From an uncultured Spirochaetales bacterium (GTDB lineage: Bacteria > Spirochaetota > Spirochaetia > Sphaerochaetales > Sphaerochaetaceae), in contig CASEKE010000048.1 in assembly GCA_949288415.1 (NCBI GenBank), forward strand, positions 62,001-126,000: DNA of 64,000 bases, in the 5' to 3' direction. Of this stretch, positions 17,821 to 25,847 are shown in pieces. Positions within the stretch are counted from its first letter, which is position 1. The number at the start of each line of letters is the position of its first letter. The translations under genes and the position numbers were made by a program. Below the pieces are notes generated by a model. That model was not told where the DNA came from. It worked only from the letters and a program-made list of their open reading frames with translations, and searched no databases.

Positions 17821-18339
17821 TCAGTATCTGAATCCGACAGAAAGAGATGGCGATACATGAAAATCGCCAGAGAAGCCTGTATTTCCAGTGTCGAGGTCCA
17901 CCTTGAGCATGTCGTAGCCGGTGTTGCAGCCGATGAGCAATGCAACTGTGTTGTTAAGATAATAAGTCGCCCCGAGGTATCCTCCGATTCCAAGTCCGAA
18001 AAGAGCTTCGTCTTTGAAATTCCGTCCGGAGAGGGAGGCCCCGACTGCCAGGTCAATAGACATCGGCACATTGGAGAACATATAACGGTAGCTTGGTCCG
18101 ACCAGCATCCCGATAGCCATTGAATTTTCTCCAAGGTTGAAATCGGCATTTACCGAAACAAGATATCCGACAGGACAATTATCGACATACCCGAATGTCT
18201 GAGAAGACAATCCTCCCATATGCACGCCGTCCCTGAACTCATAATTCACTCCCACACTTGTGAGCCCGTCGAAAGCTGCGGATGCAGAACCCACTGCAAC
18301 AATCGCGATGATTGCGATTACCATAATTCTTTTCTTCAT
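17821..18339 (-). CDS. Small outer-membrane beta-barrel protein
   Basis: 172 aa. A signal peptide (MKKRIMVIAIIAIVAVGSASA) is followed by alternating hydrophobic/polar strands (SVGVNYEFRDGVHMG, GYLVSVNADFNLG, MAIGMLVGPSYRYMF, LGIGGYLGATYYLN) ending in SLSVGFRY, a terminal aromatic typical of OmpA/OprF-like barrels recognised by the BAM machinery. About eight strands fit the length. AGGAG lies 5 nt before the ATG. It is close to a repeat protein and a four-helix membrane protein in the same direction, and may share their regulation. Function unknown. Confidence 0.75.
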   Translation of the reverse strand: MKKRIMVIAIIAIVAVGSASAAFDGLTSVGVNYEFRDGVHMGGLSSQTFGYVDNCPVGYLVSVNADFNLGENSMAIGMLVGPSYRYMFSNVPMSIDLAVGASLSGRNFKDEALFGLGIGGYLGATYYLNNTVALLIGCNTGYDMLKVDLDTGNTGFSGDFHVSPSLSVGFRY

Positions 18340-18357
18340 TTTTTCTCCTATATGAAC

Positions 18358-18588
18358 TTATTTATTTGACAAATTTTCCTTGCGCAGCCTTTTCTTGGCT
18401 TCCTCCACGCTCTCTCCATCCCTTGCGAGATAGCGGTCGACGAAGGAATCCTCTATTTTTGTGAAACCTTCAACGACACCTGTTTCGATTTTCTTATACC
18501 CGTTCACGACCCCATCCTGGATTTTCTGGAATCCCGTTGTGACTCCTTCCGCAATCTTTTCATTTGCTTCCATGATTTTTGATTTCAT
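18358..18588 (-). CDS. Small protein with four tandem 11-residue amphipathic repeats
   Basis: 76 aa. Residues about 11-54 are four consecutive 11-mers: KIAEGVTTGFQ, KIQDGVVNGYK, KIETGVVEGFT and KIEDSFVDRYL. Such 11-residue periodicity makes a long amphipathic helix that lies on a membrane or protein surface, as in LEA-type and apolipoprotein-like helices. The C-terminus (ESVEEAKKRLRKENL) is a charged helix. Similar short proteins are common in Firmicutes and some spirochaetes without a known role. It has an AGGAGAG ribosome site and lies 18 nt upstream of the barrel gene, likely the same transcript. No signal peptide. Confidence 0.72.
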   Translation of the reverse strand: MKSKIMEANEKIAEGVTTGFQKIQDGVVNGYKKIETGVVEGFTKIEDSFVDRYLARDGESVEEAKKRLRKENLSNK

Positions 18589-18816
18589 TAATTTCTCTCC
18601 TAAATTTGATCATTGAAATTCCCATTGACGTTATGAATAGGCATATTGCCATCCCTCAGGCTATATGCATCATTCGTGCCCATTCATGATTCTCAATTCC
18701 GATTGAGGATGCTTACGTCCTGTTCAAGATGCCGGATATGGCAGCTTTGACAAGATTCATATCGAATCTGTTCTTTTTCCCATGACCGTGCCATACTCAG
18801 CATCATTGACTTTTCC

Positions 18817-19188
18817 TCAGTCTTCAATTCCCTTGATGAGAGGTATGAGAGTAAGAAGGATGAGTATTCCAATGAGACCAAGGATTATGCCTATCGTCAG
18901 TCTGTCCCATACCATCACAAAACACATGCCGCATCCAAATAGAAGGATTCCGATTATTCCGACAATTATCGTTGACACCATCCTTCCGGATATTTCGATA
19001 GGGGTCTTGTTCGTCATTTTCCTGTAGGCGACCACTGTCACGAGTCCGAGTATTATACCGATGCCCCCAAATACGATGCCCTGTCTGAATGCGTTCCACT
19101 CGGGAATCAGGGCCATGCACATTCCAAGCGCGAAGAACACGATGCTGACGGTTGTCATCATCATTGTTATGAAAGTACTTTTTTTCAT
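18817..19188 (-). CDS. Four-helix membrane protein of unknown function
   Basis: 123 aa with four hydrophobic helices (about 5-28, 37-54, 70-90 and 98-117) and short loops. The pattern ISGRMVSTIIVGIIGILLFGCGMC resembles small Firmicutes-type membrane proteins often found beside TetR regulators. AGGAG lies 8 nt before the ATG. It is divergent from the TetR pseudogene at 19300, which suggests that the regulator once controlled it. Between it and the repeat-protein gene (18589-18816) nothing else is visible. Confidence 0.7.
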   Translation of the reverse strand: MKKSTFITMMMTTVSIVFFALGMCMALIPEWNAFRQGIVFGGIGIILGLVTVVAYRKMTNKTPIEISGRMVSTIIVGIIGILLFGCGMCFVMVWDRLTIGIILGLIGILILLTLIPLIKGIED

Positions 19189-19299
19189 TTTTACCGCTCC
19201 TAATAAATCAACAGTTGTTGTTCTATTTCAATCAGACTTTAATTTTTTTACAGGAGAATCTACAACTACAATTGAACATACAAGTGTTGGGATAAACGA

Positions 19300-19824
19300 A
19301 TGAATACAGCTAATAACAAAGGAAGAATGGAAACCCTGGAAGCAATAAGGAAGGCCTTTGTCGAACTCATACAGAATTTAGATCTGAATCAGATTACGGT
19401 TTCTCAGCTATGCAAGAGGGCAGGGATCAACAGGACTTCCTTCTATGCCGCTATGACAGGCTTTACGACGTCGCTGATTCACTGAGGATGGAGCTCGAAG
19501 AAAACATCAGCAAAATGTATAAGGATGAGATCGAAGGAAGGTACAGCAGCAACGACTTTACCAGGCTGTTTTATCATATAAGGGATAACCAGATTTTTTA
19601 TAGTACATATTTCAAGCTGGGATATGATGCAAAGCTTAGTGGCTTTAGGTTATGACGAAAGCCTTGCCGCAAGGCATTTCGACAACAGGTTCATCGAGTA
19701 TCATATGGAGTTTTTCAGGGCCGGAATCACCAGGGTGCTCAAGATGTGGCTTGAAAGAGGCTGCATGGAAAGCCCCGAGGATCTGATGAAGATACTGAGA
19801 AGCGAATATCATGGTAGACTATGA
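19300..19824 (+). pseudogene. TetR/AcrR-family regulator broken by two compensating frameshifts
   Basis: Frame 1 from the ATG at 19300 gives an intact TetR helix-turn-helix (METLEAIRKAFVELI, then ITVSQLCKRAGINRTSFYA). Near 19447-19458 the sense moves to another frame (YDRLYDVADSLRMELEENIS ... FKLGYDAKL). Near 19636-19645 it returns to the first frame (VALGYDESLAARHFDNRF ... MKILRSEYHGRL). Put together they form one continuous TetR protein of about 175 residues with its C-terminal domain. Both shifts lie at points with no programmed slippage signal. Either the gene is dead or there are two small sequence errors; net length stays in frame. Confidence 0.78.
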
Positions 19825-20081
19825 GAAAACATCGGCGGGAAAAATGTACTCGTTTGTATTTTTTTTATTGTTCCATTTGGAATTGCCGAGATTTCTCTGG
19901 TACGTTTTTGGCCCATTTTATGGTAAAAACAGCATGTTTTGACGTGAAACAGATAATGTGTATAAAAAGGAATCCTTACAGCATAAGGAAATAATTTTTT
20001 CAAAAATGCCAAGAATTTTGTTGCATTTTGTTGCGTCTATGGTAACCTATGACAAGAGAGAACTGCGAGGAGGATTTTTTC

Positions 20082-21029
20082 GTGGACAGCAAGCTGATAG
20101 TCATAGCAATCGGAGGAAACTCGCTTATAGAAGATTCAAAGCATGTGACGGTTGCCGCACAGTACGAGGCTGCGAAGAAGACGAGCGAACACATCGCCAG
20201 TCTTGTCAAGGCGGGACATAGGGTGGTGATCGCCCATGGCAACGGACCGCAGGTGGGGTACATTCTGCTTCGGGCCGAATACGCAAGAAAGATATTGCAT
20301 GCAGTGCCGCTCGACAGCTGTGTGGCAGATACGCAAGGTGCGATAGGATACCAGCTACAGAAGGCGCTCTACAACGAGTTCGTCAAGCTTGGCATCGACA
20401 AGGATGTGTGTACTGTAGTGACACAGGTCGAGGTGGACGACGGAGATCCTTCGTTCGACAATCCGACGAAGCCGATCGGTTCCTTCATGACGGAAGAGGA
20501 AGCGATGGAACATAAGCAGAAAGATGGCTGGACTGTCGTGGAGGATTCAGGAAGAGGATGGAGAAGGGTTGTAGCTTCTCCGAAGCCGAAGAGGATCATC
20601 GAGCTTGGTACGATCAGACGTCTGCTCGATTCTGGCGAGATAGTCATAGCTTCCGGTGGCGGCGGAATACCTGTCGTACGCAATTCCGAAGGTTTTCTGG
20701 AAGGAAGGGAGGCCGTGATAGACAAGGATCTTGCCGCTGCGATAATGGCAAAGAGCCTGAATGCGGACGTGTTCGTAATTTCCACTGCCGTTCCTAAGGT
20801 ATGCCTGAATTACGGCAAGCCGGATCAGAAGGATCTGGAGACGATCACGACGAGCGAAGCGAGAAGATACATGGCCGAGGGACACTTTGCTCCCGGCTCT
20901 ATGCTTCCGAAGATACAGGCAATCGTCGACTTTGTCGAGACGACCGGAAACGAGGGAATCGTCACCGACCCACATCACCTCTACGAGGCTCTCTACGGAG
21001 ACGAGGGAACAAGGATCGTGAAAGGATGA
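20082..21029 (+). CDS. arcC: Carbamate kinase
   Basis: 315 aa, the standard size. It transfers phosphate between carbamoyl phosphate and ADP, giving ATP, the last step of arginine deiminase or agmatine/purine fermentation. Family motifs are AIGGNSL at the start, HGNGPQVGYILLR, the VVTQVEVDDGDPSF...NPTKPIG region, the SGGGGIPV loop and VDKDLAAA. The GTG at 20082 is chosen because GAGGAGG lies 8 nt upstream and the protein then begins like other members; an ATG at 20049 lacks a ribosome site. No arcA or argF partner is next to it. Its last 68 bp overlap the convergent DUF4105 gene. Confidence 0.95.
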   Translation: MDSKLIVIAIGGNSLIEDSKHVTVAAQYEAAKKTSEHIASLVKAGHRVVIAHGNGPQVGYILLRAEYARKILHAVPLDSCVADTQGAIGYQLQKALYNEFVKLGIDKDVCTVVTQVEVDDGDPSFDNPTKPIGSFMTEEEAMEHKQKDGWTVVEDSGRGWRRVVASPKPKRIIELGTIRRLLDSGEIVIASGGGGIPVVRNSEGFLEGREAVIDKDLAAAIMAKSLNADVFVISTAVPKVCLNYGKPDQKDLETITTSEARRYMAEGHFAPGSMLPKIQAIVDFVETTGNEGIVTDPHHLYEALYGDEGTRIVKG

Positions 21030-22239
21030 TCTCTGCAAGACAGATTCCCGACATGAACAGCATGTACGTAATATTGTCCTGAATGAATACTTCGGGAAGA
21101 AGACCTTTCAGGATGGCGAGAACAGCTATTATGCATAGGAGGACGAGCGAAAGCCGTCCTCTTCTTTCATGTCTTTTTCCCCTGAATGCGTCATAGGCGA
21201 AAATGAAGAGTACGGGGTTGAGAAAAAGAATGTTCTCGTTCATGTATGTCACCTCGTGGTTTGTGAAGCACATCATGAACAGCAGTACACAGCTCATCAG
21301 GGCAAGAATGCCGTATATGCATCCGGATACGATGTCCGATATCAGTCTGACCGTCCTATTTCCGCAATTCCCGGTCGAAATCAGGAAAATAAAGACTGAG
21401 ACGGTCAACAGAATCGTTTCGGCGAATATCGAAGGCCCCTTGTATGGCTGCCGGGACAGGCTTTCATAAACCGTCTCGCTGCTCGTGCCGAAGAAATCCT
21501 CGACGCCTTTTCTGAGTTCGTCCGGCAGGTACATGAGTTCCCATCGCGAAAGCGGCCTGTCTACCGACGGACCCTCCAGATAGTTGATGGCGAATGCTGG
21601 CAGGAACTGCGACTGCATCAACCTGTTGCTTGAGCTTCGGAACGATTCGCCTGAAGGAATCTTTTCGCTCCATGCCTTGAATTCGCCTCCTGTGGCCTCG
21701 TCGATTATGTCCCTTACCCTTGTGGCGCAGTTGTCCTCATAATAGTCGTACAGATACGTATTGTTTTCAGGAAGGACGTTGTAGTCCAGAAATTCCATGA
21801 TTCCCTTCTTCTCAGCCGGTCCTAGAGGAAGAACGGTTCTCTCGACCGTCCGATCTTCCGCCATGAATCCGGCTATTCTCATTTCCGCATCGGTTCTGTA
21901 GACGTTGTAGTAGAGCTTACCGAGGGCGAAATCAAGGTAGAAGCCGTCGGAAAATGTGAAAAAACCGTAATCGTAGAACCGACCGGAGGTTCCCTGATAT
22001 TCCAGTTCAAGCGAGGTGTGTCCGAAAAGTGCGTACGTCTCGTCTCCAGCGCCCGTAGTCACCAGGCTGATCTCGAGGTCGTCGTAGAATGCTTCAGGAT
22101 CATCTGCCGAGAAGTCGAATTTCAGAAGATTCTCTCGAGACGGGAATGGGTCCGCCAGTTTCGTCGGGGAGACGGATGCAGCAGAGAGTACCGCAGAGAA
22201 GAGCAATGCCGCGATTGCAGAAAGGACTTTCTTGCACAT
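20962..22239 (-). CDS. DUF4105 / Lnb N-terminal periplasmic domain membrane protein
   Basis: 425 aa from the ATG at 22239, which begins a signal peptide (MCKKVLSAIAALLFSAVLSAAS); a TTG start 36 nt further up is less likely. Residues 45-220 form the DUF4105/Lnb-N domain: VTTGAGDETYALFGHTSLEL, GRFYDYGFFTF, then a later YDYYEDNCATRVRDIID with the conserved Cys of this papain-like (NlpC/CHAP-related) fold. Five or so helices follow. In Bacteroides-type Lnb the domain N-acylates lipoproteins. The C-terminal 23 codons overlap carbamate kinase. A TTGATT-N17-TATAGT promoter ends 7 nt before the ATG. Confidence 0.83.
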   Translation of the reverse strand: MCKKVLSAIAALLFSAVLSAASVSPTKLADPFPSRENLLKFDFSADDPEAFYDDLEISLVTTGAGDETYALFGHTSLELEYQGTSGRFYDYGFFTFSDGFYLDFALGKLYYNVYRTDAEMRIAGFMAEDRTVERTVLPLGPAEKKGIMEFLDYNVLPENNTYLYDYYEDNCATRVRDIIDEATGGEFKAWSEKIPSGESFRSSSNRLMQSQFLPAFAINYLEGPSVDRPLSRWELMYLPDELRKGVEDFFGTSSETVYESLSRQPYKGPSIFAETILLTVSVFIFLISTGNCGNRTVRLISDIVSGCIYGILALMSCVLLFMMCFTNHEVTYMNENILFLNPVLFIFAYDAFRGKRHERRGRLSLVLLCIIAVLAILKGLLPEVFIQDNITYMLFMSGICLAEIILSRSLFPRLRREPRRGDVGR

Positions 22240-22246
22240 ATGGAAA

Positions 22247-22275
22247 ACTATAGTCTTTTCCGGGAAAAAAATCAA
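22247..22275 (-). promoter_or_regulatory. Promoter of the DUF4105 gene, leaderless geometry
   Basis: TTGATT (22275-22270), 17-nt spacer, TATAGT (22252-22247) on the minus strand, 7 nt before the ATG at 22239; no ribosome site. It is back to back with the recO promoter 33 bp away. Confidence 0.6.
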
Positions 22276-22308
22276 AACAACCTTAACCGGATCGGCTTTG
22301 CGGCTTTA

Positions 22309-22337
22309 TTGACAATCTTCGGCCCTTTGCCTATCTT
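22309..22337 (+). promoter_or_regulatory. Promoter of recO-recJ, leaderless geometry
   Basis: Perfect TTGACA (22309-22314), 17-nt spacer, TATCTT (22332-22337), then exactly 6 nt to the recO ATG at 22344. There is no ribosome site in this interval, so the predicted mRNA starts at or next to the start codon. Confidence 0.7.
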
Positions 22338-22343
22338 TTTCGT

Positions 22344-23084
22344 ATGGAAAGGGATTCCAAGGAGCTCTGCATCGTTCTCAGAACCTACGATGCAGGAGAG
22401 ACAAGCAGGCTTGCGACGCTTTTTTCTGCCGACGAAGGTGCATTCGAGGCGATGCTGTACGGAGCGAAGAAGAGTGCGAAGGCTATCAAGGCTCCGCTGT
22501 TTTCCGAGGCCTCGTTCTCGCTCTACCGTGTAAGGGAGCGTAACCAGTGTTCCGTCAAGGATGCGGATTTCATCGCCATACGGGACAATATAATGTCCTC
22601 GTTTCCGGCGACAATGGTAGCAAGTCTAATATCCGAACTCGTAAGGACCTCAAGGATGTCCGGCGCGGGGCTCTATGCTCTTCTGGCATCATGTCTGGAC
22701 GAACTGGAGTTCGGGCAGGATCCTAAACGCATAGCAATCTATTTCGTGATACGCTATCTCGAGCTATTCGGAATTCTTTCGTCTTTGGAAAGCTGCCCGG
22801 TCTGTCAGAGAATCTATGCCTGCGACGAGATTCTGGGCTATAGTCCGAAAGAGCAGAGTCTATGCTGCAGCCTCTGTGACGGATATGACGGCAAACTCAT
22901 ATTGCCGCCGAACGCCAGGGCTTTCCTGATGCGTAATCTCGAGCTTCCGCTCGAAAAGGCGCTCTTGCTTGAAATAAGCGGAAATATGATCGACAGGATC
23001 TATTCCTTCGTTCTCCGCTACCTCAGGCTTGCATACCCGACAAGGCTCAAGATCCTCGAGAGCGGTATGCTTGAAACTGTTTAG
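22344..23084 (+). CDS. recO: DNA repair protein RecO
   Basis: 246 aa, usual length. The N-terminal OB fold (VLRTYDAGETSRLATLFSADEG ... GAKKSAK) and the helical C-terminal domain with the zinc-type Cys set (SCPVCQRI ... LCCSLCDG) are present. RecO with RecR loads RecA on SSB-covered single-stranded DNA in the RecF pathway. The gene starts a two-gene unit with recJ, 15 nt downstream, both of the same repair pathway. No ribosome site precedes the ATG; the promoter geometry implies leaderless translation. Confidence 0.93.
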   Translation: MERDSKELCIVLRTYDAGETSRLATLFSADEGAFEAMLYGAKKSAKAIKAPLFSEASFSLYRVRERNQCSVKDADFIAIRDNIMSSFPATMVASLISELVRTSRMSGAGLYALLASCLDELEFGQDPKRIAIYFVIRYLELFGILSSLESCPVCQRIYACDEILGYSPKEQSLCCSLCDGYDGKLILPPNARAFLMRNLELPLEKALLLEISGNMIDRIYSFVLRYLRLAYPTRLKILESGMLETV

Positions 23085-23099
23085 AAGGACAGGACATAT

Positions 23100-25217
23100 A
23101 TGAAATATTCGGTGAAGGCATCAGAGGGCGAGAAGGCCCGGATGCTGAGCGAGCGTTACGGGCTCGATATGCTTACAAGCACGATACTCGAGCGCAGAGG
23201 GCTCGTGAGCGAGGAAGACATGAAGTTCTTCCTCGAGAAAGACATCATCTACCAGCACTCTCCGTTTCTCTTCGAGGATTCGCAGATAGTCGTGGAGAGA
23301 ATACAGGCAGCCATCGAAGAGGACGAGCGGATACTGGTGTTCGGAGATCGCGACGTCGACGGAATCACCGCGACGGCGATCATGGTGAAGGAACTCGGAA
23401 GGGCAGGGGCGAAGAATCTGGAGTATCGTCTTCCCATGGACGACGAACCTTACGGCCTCACGATGGATACAGTGGCCGAGATACTTGGCAAAAATGTCGA
23501 TCTGCTTATCACTGTCGACAACGGAATCAGTGCCGTCGACGAGATAAGGGCGCTCAGGGATGCCGGAGTGGATACGATCGTGCTCGACCATCACCTTGCC
23601 GGAGACGAACTGCCTCCGGCTCTTGCGATAATGAACCCGAAGGTGGAGGGCTCAGGCTATCCATTCAACGGTCTTGCGGGCTGCATGGTTGCGTTCAAGG
23701 CCTGCTATGCGCTCAGAATGAGCCGAAGCGACATCTACAGCAGTGAGTTCATCCTGCTTCATGCCTCTCTCGGCAACGGAAGCGTCAGGATAAATGCGGT
23801 ACGATTCGAGAATCTTGTAGAGGTAGACAGACTGACGGAGGAGGTCGCCGAGGGATGCTACAGCCTCGAAAATTCGCGGATGATACGTTTTCTGTCAATA
23901 GGACGGCCGATTCTCGTCATGGACAAGGATACCGAACTCAAGCTCCTGAGAAGAGCGTTCGGTAGCAGTGTCGACATAAATCTTGTCGAGATACGCCCGG
24001 CTTTGGAGAAGGTGATATCCTCGGTCAGAGGCAGGAGCCTCTTCGAGCTTTCCAACATTTCCCGCGCAGCCAGATACGAGAAGGGGGATCCCGAGATAGA
24101 GACCCTTGTGTCCCTATATCGCTCGGCCTCCATCTATCAGAAGAAGGAACTCTACAGCAACGGGATCGATGAACTGATAGAGCTTGCTACGCTCGGTTCC
24201 GTGGCGGACCTGATGCCTCTGAGGGACGAGAACCGTCTTTTCGTGAAAAGAGGACTTCTGCTTCTCGAACGCAATCCCATGTTCTCCCTCCGTTACCTTC
24301 TCTCCAAGCTCGAGCTTCTCGGAAGGCCCATAGGGGTGAGGGACATATCTTTCTACATTTCTCCGGTGATCAATGCTTCGGGACGCATGGGAAAACCAGA
24401 CATTGCGCTACGTCTCCTCCTCTCTGAGAACCAGGATGAGATAGTGTCTCTTACGGATAGGCTTCTTGAGCTCAACCGCGAGCGGCAGAGATCTACCGAG
24501 GAGGCTCTCGAGCGCTGCCGTCCCGTCGCGGATGCCTCTCTCGAGTACTACGGCGGGAAGCTCATACTTGTCGAGGGTGATGTGCCAAGAGGTCTCACCG
24601 GTGCGATCGCAAGCAGGTTCCTCAACGAATACGACGTTCCCTCCCTTGTGCTTGCGGGGATGGACGATGGGAGGATAAGTGCGTCGATGAGAACCCGGAA
24701 AGGTTTTGACGCCAGACTCTTTTTGGACAATTTCTCCCATCTCTTCCAGGATTTCGGTGGGCATAGCTGTGCCGCCGGATTTTCCATGGATGCTGCAAAT
24801 CTCGACAGGTTCAGGAGCGAGCTTTCAAGCGTGATTTCCCAGATGAAGACATCTGGTCCCGCGGAGACCGAGCTGGAAGTCGATGCCGAGCTCAGGCAGG
24901 ACATGGTCGACGAGTACCTATGGAAGGTCAAGGAGATGTGCGAACCGTTCGGGCAGGAGAACGAACGGCTTCTTTTCCACCTTTCCAGAGTCCATATAGC
25001 GGATGTGAGCCCGAACAGGAACGGTGGGACGTATCTCAGATTCACGCTTGACATCAACAGTCAGTTCTGGCCATCTGTCTGGTGGGAGCATGACAAGGAG
25101 CCCGGATATTTCGGCAAGGGGGACGAGGTGGACATTGTATTTTCTCCCGAGACGAACACTTGGAAAGGAATGACAAGACTCCAGCTCAATGTAGTTGCGA
25201 TGGAGAAAAGCTCTTGA
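23100..25217 (+). CDS. recJ: Single-stranded-DNA-specific exonuclease RecJ with large internal insertion
   Basis: 705 aa. DHH-family motifs in order: GDRDVDGITA (motif I; note DRDVDG for the usual DYDADG), LITVDNGIS (II), VLDHH (III), then LGSVADLMPL (IV), and the DHHA1 domain with GGHSCAAGFS; an OB-like C-terminal domain follows. RecJ degrades ssDNA 5' to 3' in recombination and mismatch repair. Between motif III's domain (GCMVAFKACYAL, about residue 200) and motif IV (about 360) lie roughly 150 residues absent from E. coli-type RecJ. AAGGACAGGA precedes the ATG. It follows recO by 15 nt. Confidence 0.94.
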   Translation: MKYSVKASEGEKARMLSERYGLDMLTSTILERRGLVSEEDMKFFLEKDIIYQHSPFLFEDSQIVVERIQAAIEEDERILVFGDRDVDGITATAIMVKELGRAGAKNLEYRLPMDDEPYGLTMDTVAEILGKNVDLLITVDNGISAVDEIRALRDAGVDTIVLDHHLAGDELPPALAIMNPKVEGSGYPFNGLAGCMVAFKACYALRMSRSDIYSSEFILLHASLGNGSVRINAVRFENLVEVDRLTEEVAEGCYSLENSRMIRFLSIGRPILVMDKDTELKLLRRAFGSSVDINLVEIRPALEKVISSVRGRSLFELSNISRAARYEKGDPEIETLVSLYRSASIYQKKELYSNGIDELIELATLGSVADLMPLRDENRLFVKRGLLLLERNPMFSLRYLLSKLELLGRPIGVRDISFYISPVINASGRMGKPDIALRLLLSENQDEIVSLTDRLLELNRERQRSTEEALERCRPVADASLEYYGGKLILVEGDVPRGLTGAIASRFLNEYDVPSLVLAGMDDGRISASMRTRKGFDARLFLDNFSHLFQDFGGHSCAAGFSMDAANLDRFRSELSSVISQMKTSGPAETELEVDAELRQDMVDEYLWKVKEMCEPFGQENERLLFHLSRVHIADVSPNRNGGTYLRFTLDINSQFWPSVWWEHDKEPGYFGKGDEVDIVFSPETNTWKGMTRLQLNVVAMEKSS

Positions 25218-25242
25218 CACGGAAATTGCAAAACAGCATAAT
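25214..25242 (+). promoter_or_regulatory. Promoter of rpsU
   Basis: TTGACA (25214-25219), overlapping the recJ stop, a 17-nt spacer and CATAAT (25237-25242). The leader of about 45 nt holds AAGGGGGTGATT before the rpsU start. Confidence 0.7.
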
Positions 25243-25293
25243 TTTCGAGGTTGTTATTCTTGACCCGGTGGCGGGAAAGGGGGTGATTCGGAT

Positions 25294-25503
25294 ATGGCAT
25301 ACGTAAGAGTAGATGACAATGAGCCTTTGGAGAAGTCCATCAAGCGTTTCAAGCGCATGGTCGAGAAGGAAGGCATCATCCGCGAGTGGAAGAAGCGCGA
25401 GTACTATGAGAAGCCCTCTACGATCAAGAACCGCAAGAACAAGGCTCTTGCGAGAAAGCAGATGAAGAAGGTAAGGAAGATGCATGCTTCCAAGGCCTAT
25501 TGA
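25294..25503 (+). CDS. rpsU: 30S ribosomal protein S21
   Basis: 69 aa, basic, with the S21 pattern: [39 protein letters not shown], then a long K/R-rich helix. S21 binds the platform of the small subunit and helps base pairing between the anti-Shine-Dalgarno end of 16S rRNA and mRNA. It has its own promoter, an excellent ribosome site (AAGGGGGTGA), and a strong terminator, so it forms a single-gene unit. Confidence 0.97.
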   Translation: MAYVRVDDNEPLEKSIKRFKRMVEKEGIIREWKKREYYEKPSTIKNRKNKALARKQMKKVRKMHASKAY

Positions 25504-25540
25504 TCTGACACTTCGGGAAAGCCGCCTGTCGGCATCGATA

Positions 25541-25567
25541 CCGTCTCCTTTCGGAGGCGGTTTTTTT
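25541..25567 (+). terminator. Rho-independent terminator of rpsU
   Basis: Stem CCGTCTCC/GGAGGCGG (25541-25548 with 25553-25560, one G-T pair) with loop TTTC, followed by seven T. Confidence 0.9.
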
Positions 25568-25782
25568 GTATCCGTGTCTCAAAGCGATGGGTGCCGGTCG
25601 AGGACGATTCCCGCCCGATTGCGCCGAAGAACACTTCGAGATCCGCGTTATCTTTCTGTAGCCGAAGAAGATATGATATGCATTTTGTCGATCATCGGCT
25701 CAATATGTTATCCATACTGTATTGCTTTTTCTCCGTTACAATCGGGGAAAGTTGTTTTTTTATCAATTTCCAACTTATTTTT
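25568..25782. other. Intergenic stretch before serA
   Basis: No supported gene; a short open stretch on the plus strand (25591-25815) has no ribosome site or family match. The right part is rich in T runs and leads into the serA promoter. Confidence 0.5.
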
Positions 25783-25811
25783 TTGACTTTTCCACAGCTT
25801 CGTGAAATACT
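25783..25811 (+). promoter_or_regulatory. Candidate promoter of serA-serC-Lrp
   Basis: TTGACT (25783-25788), 17-nt spacer, AATACT (25806-25811); TACTAT two bases later is the alternative -10. AAGGAGG follows 6 nt before the serA ATG. Confidence 0.5.
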
Positions 25812-25847
25812 ATGAATGAAAAAGGAAAAAACACAAGGAGGAAATAG

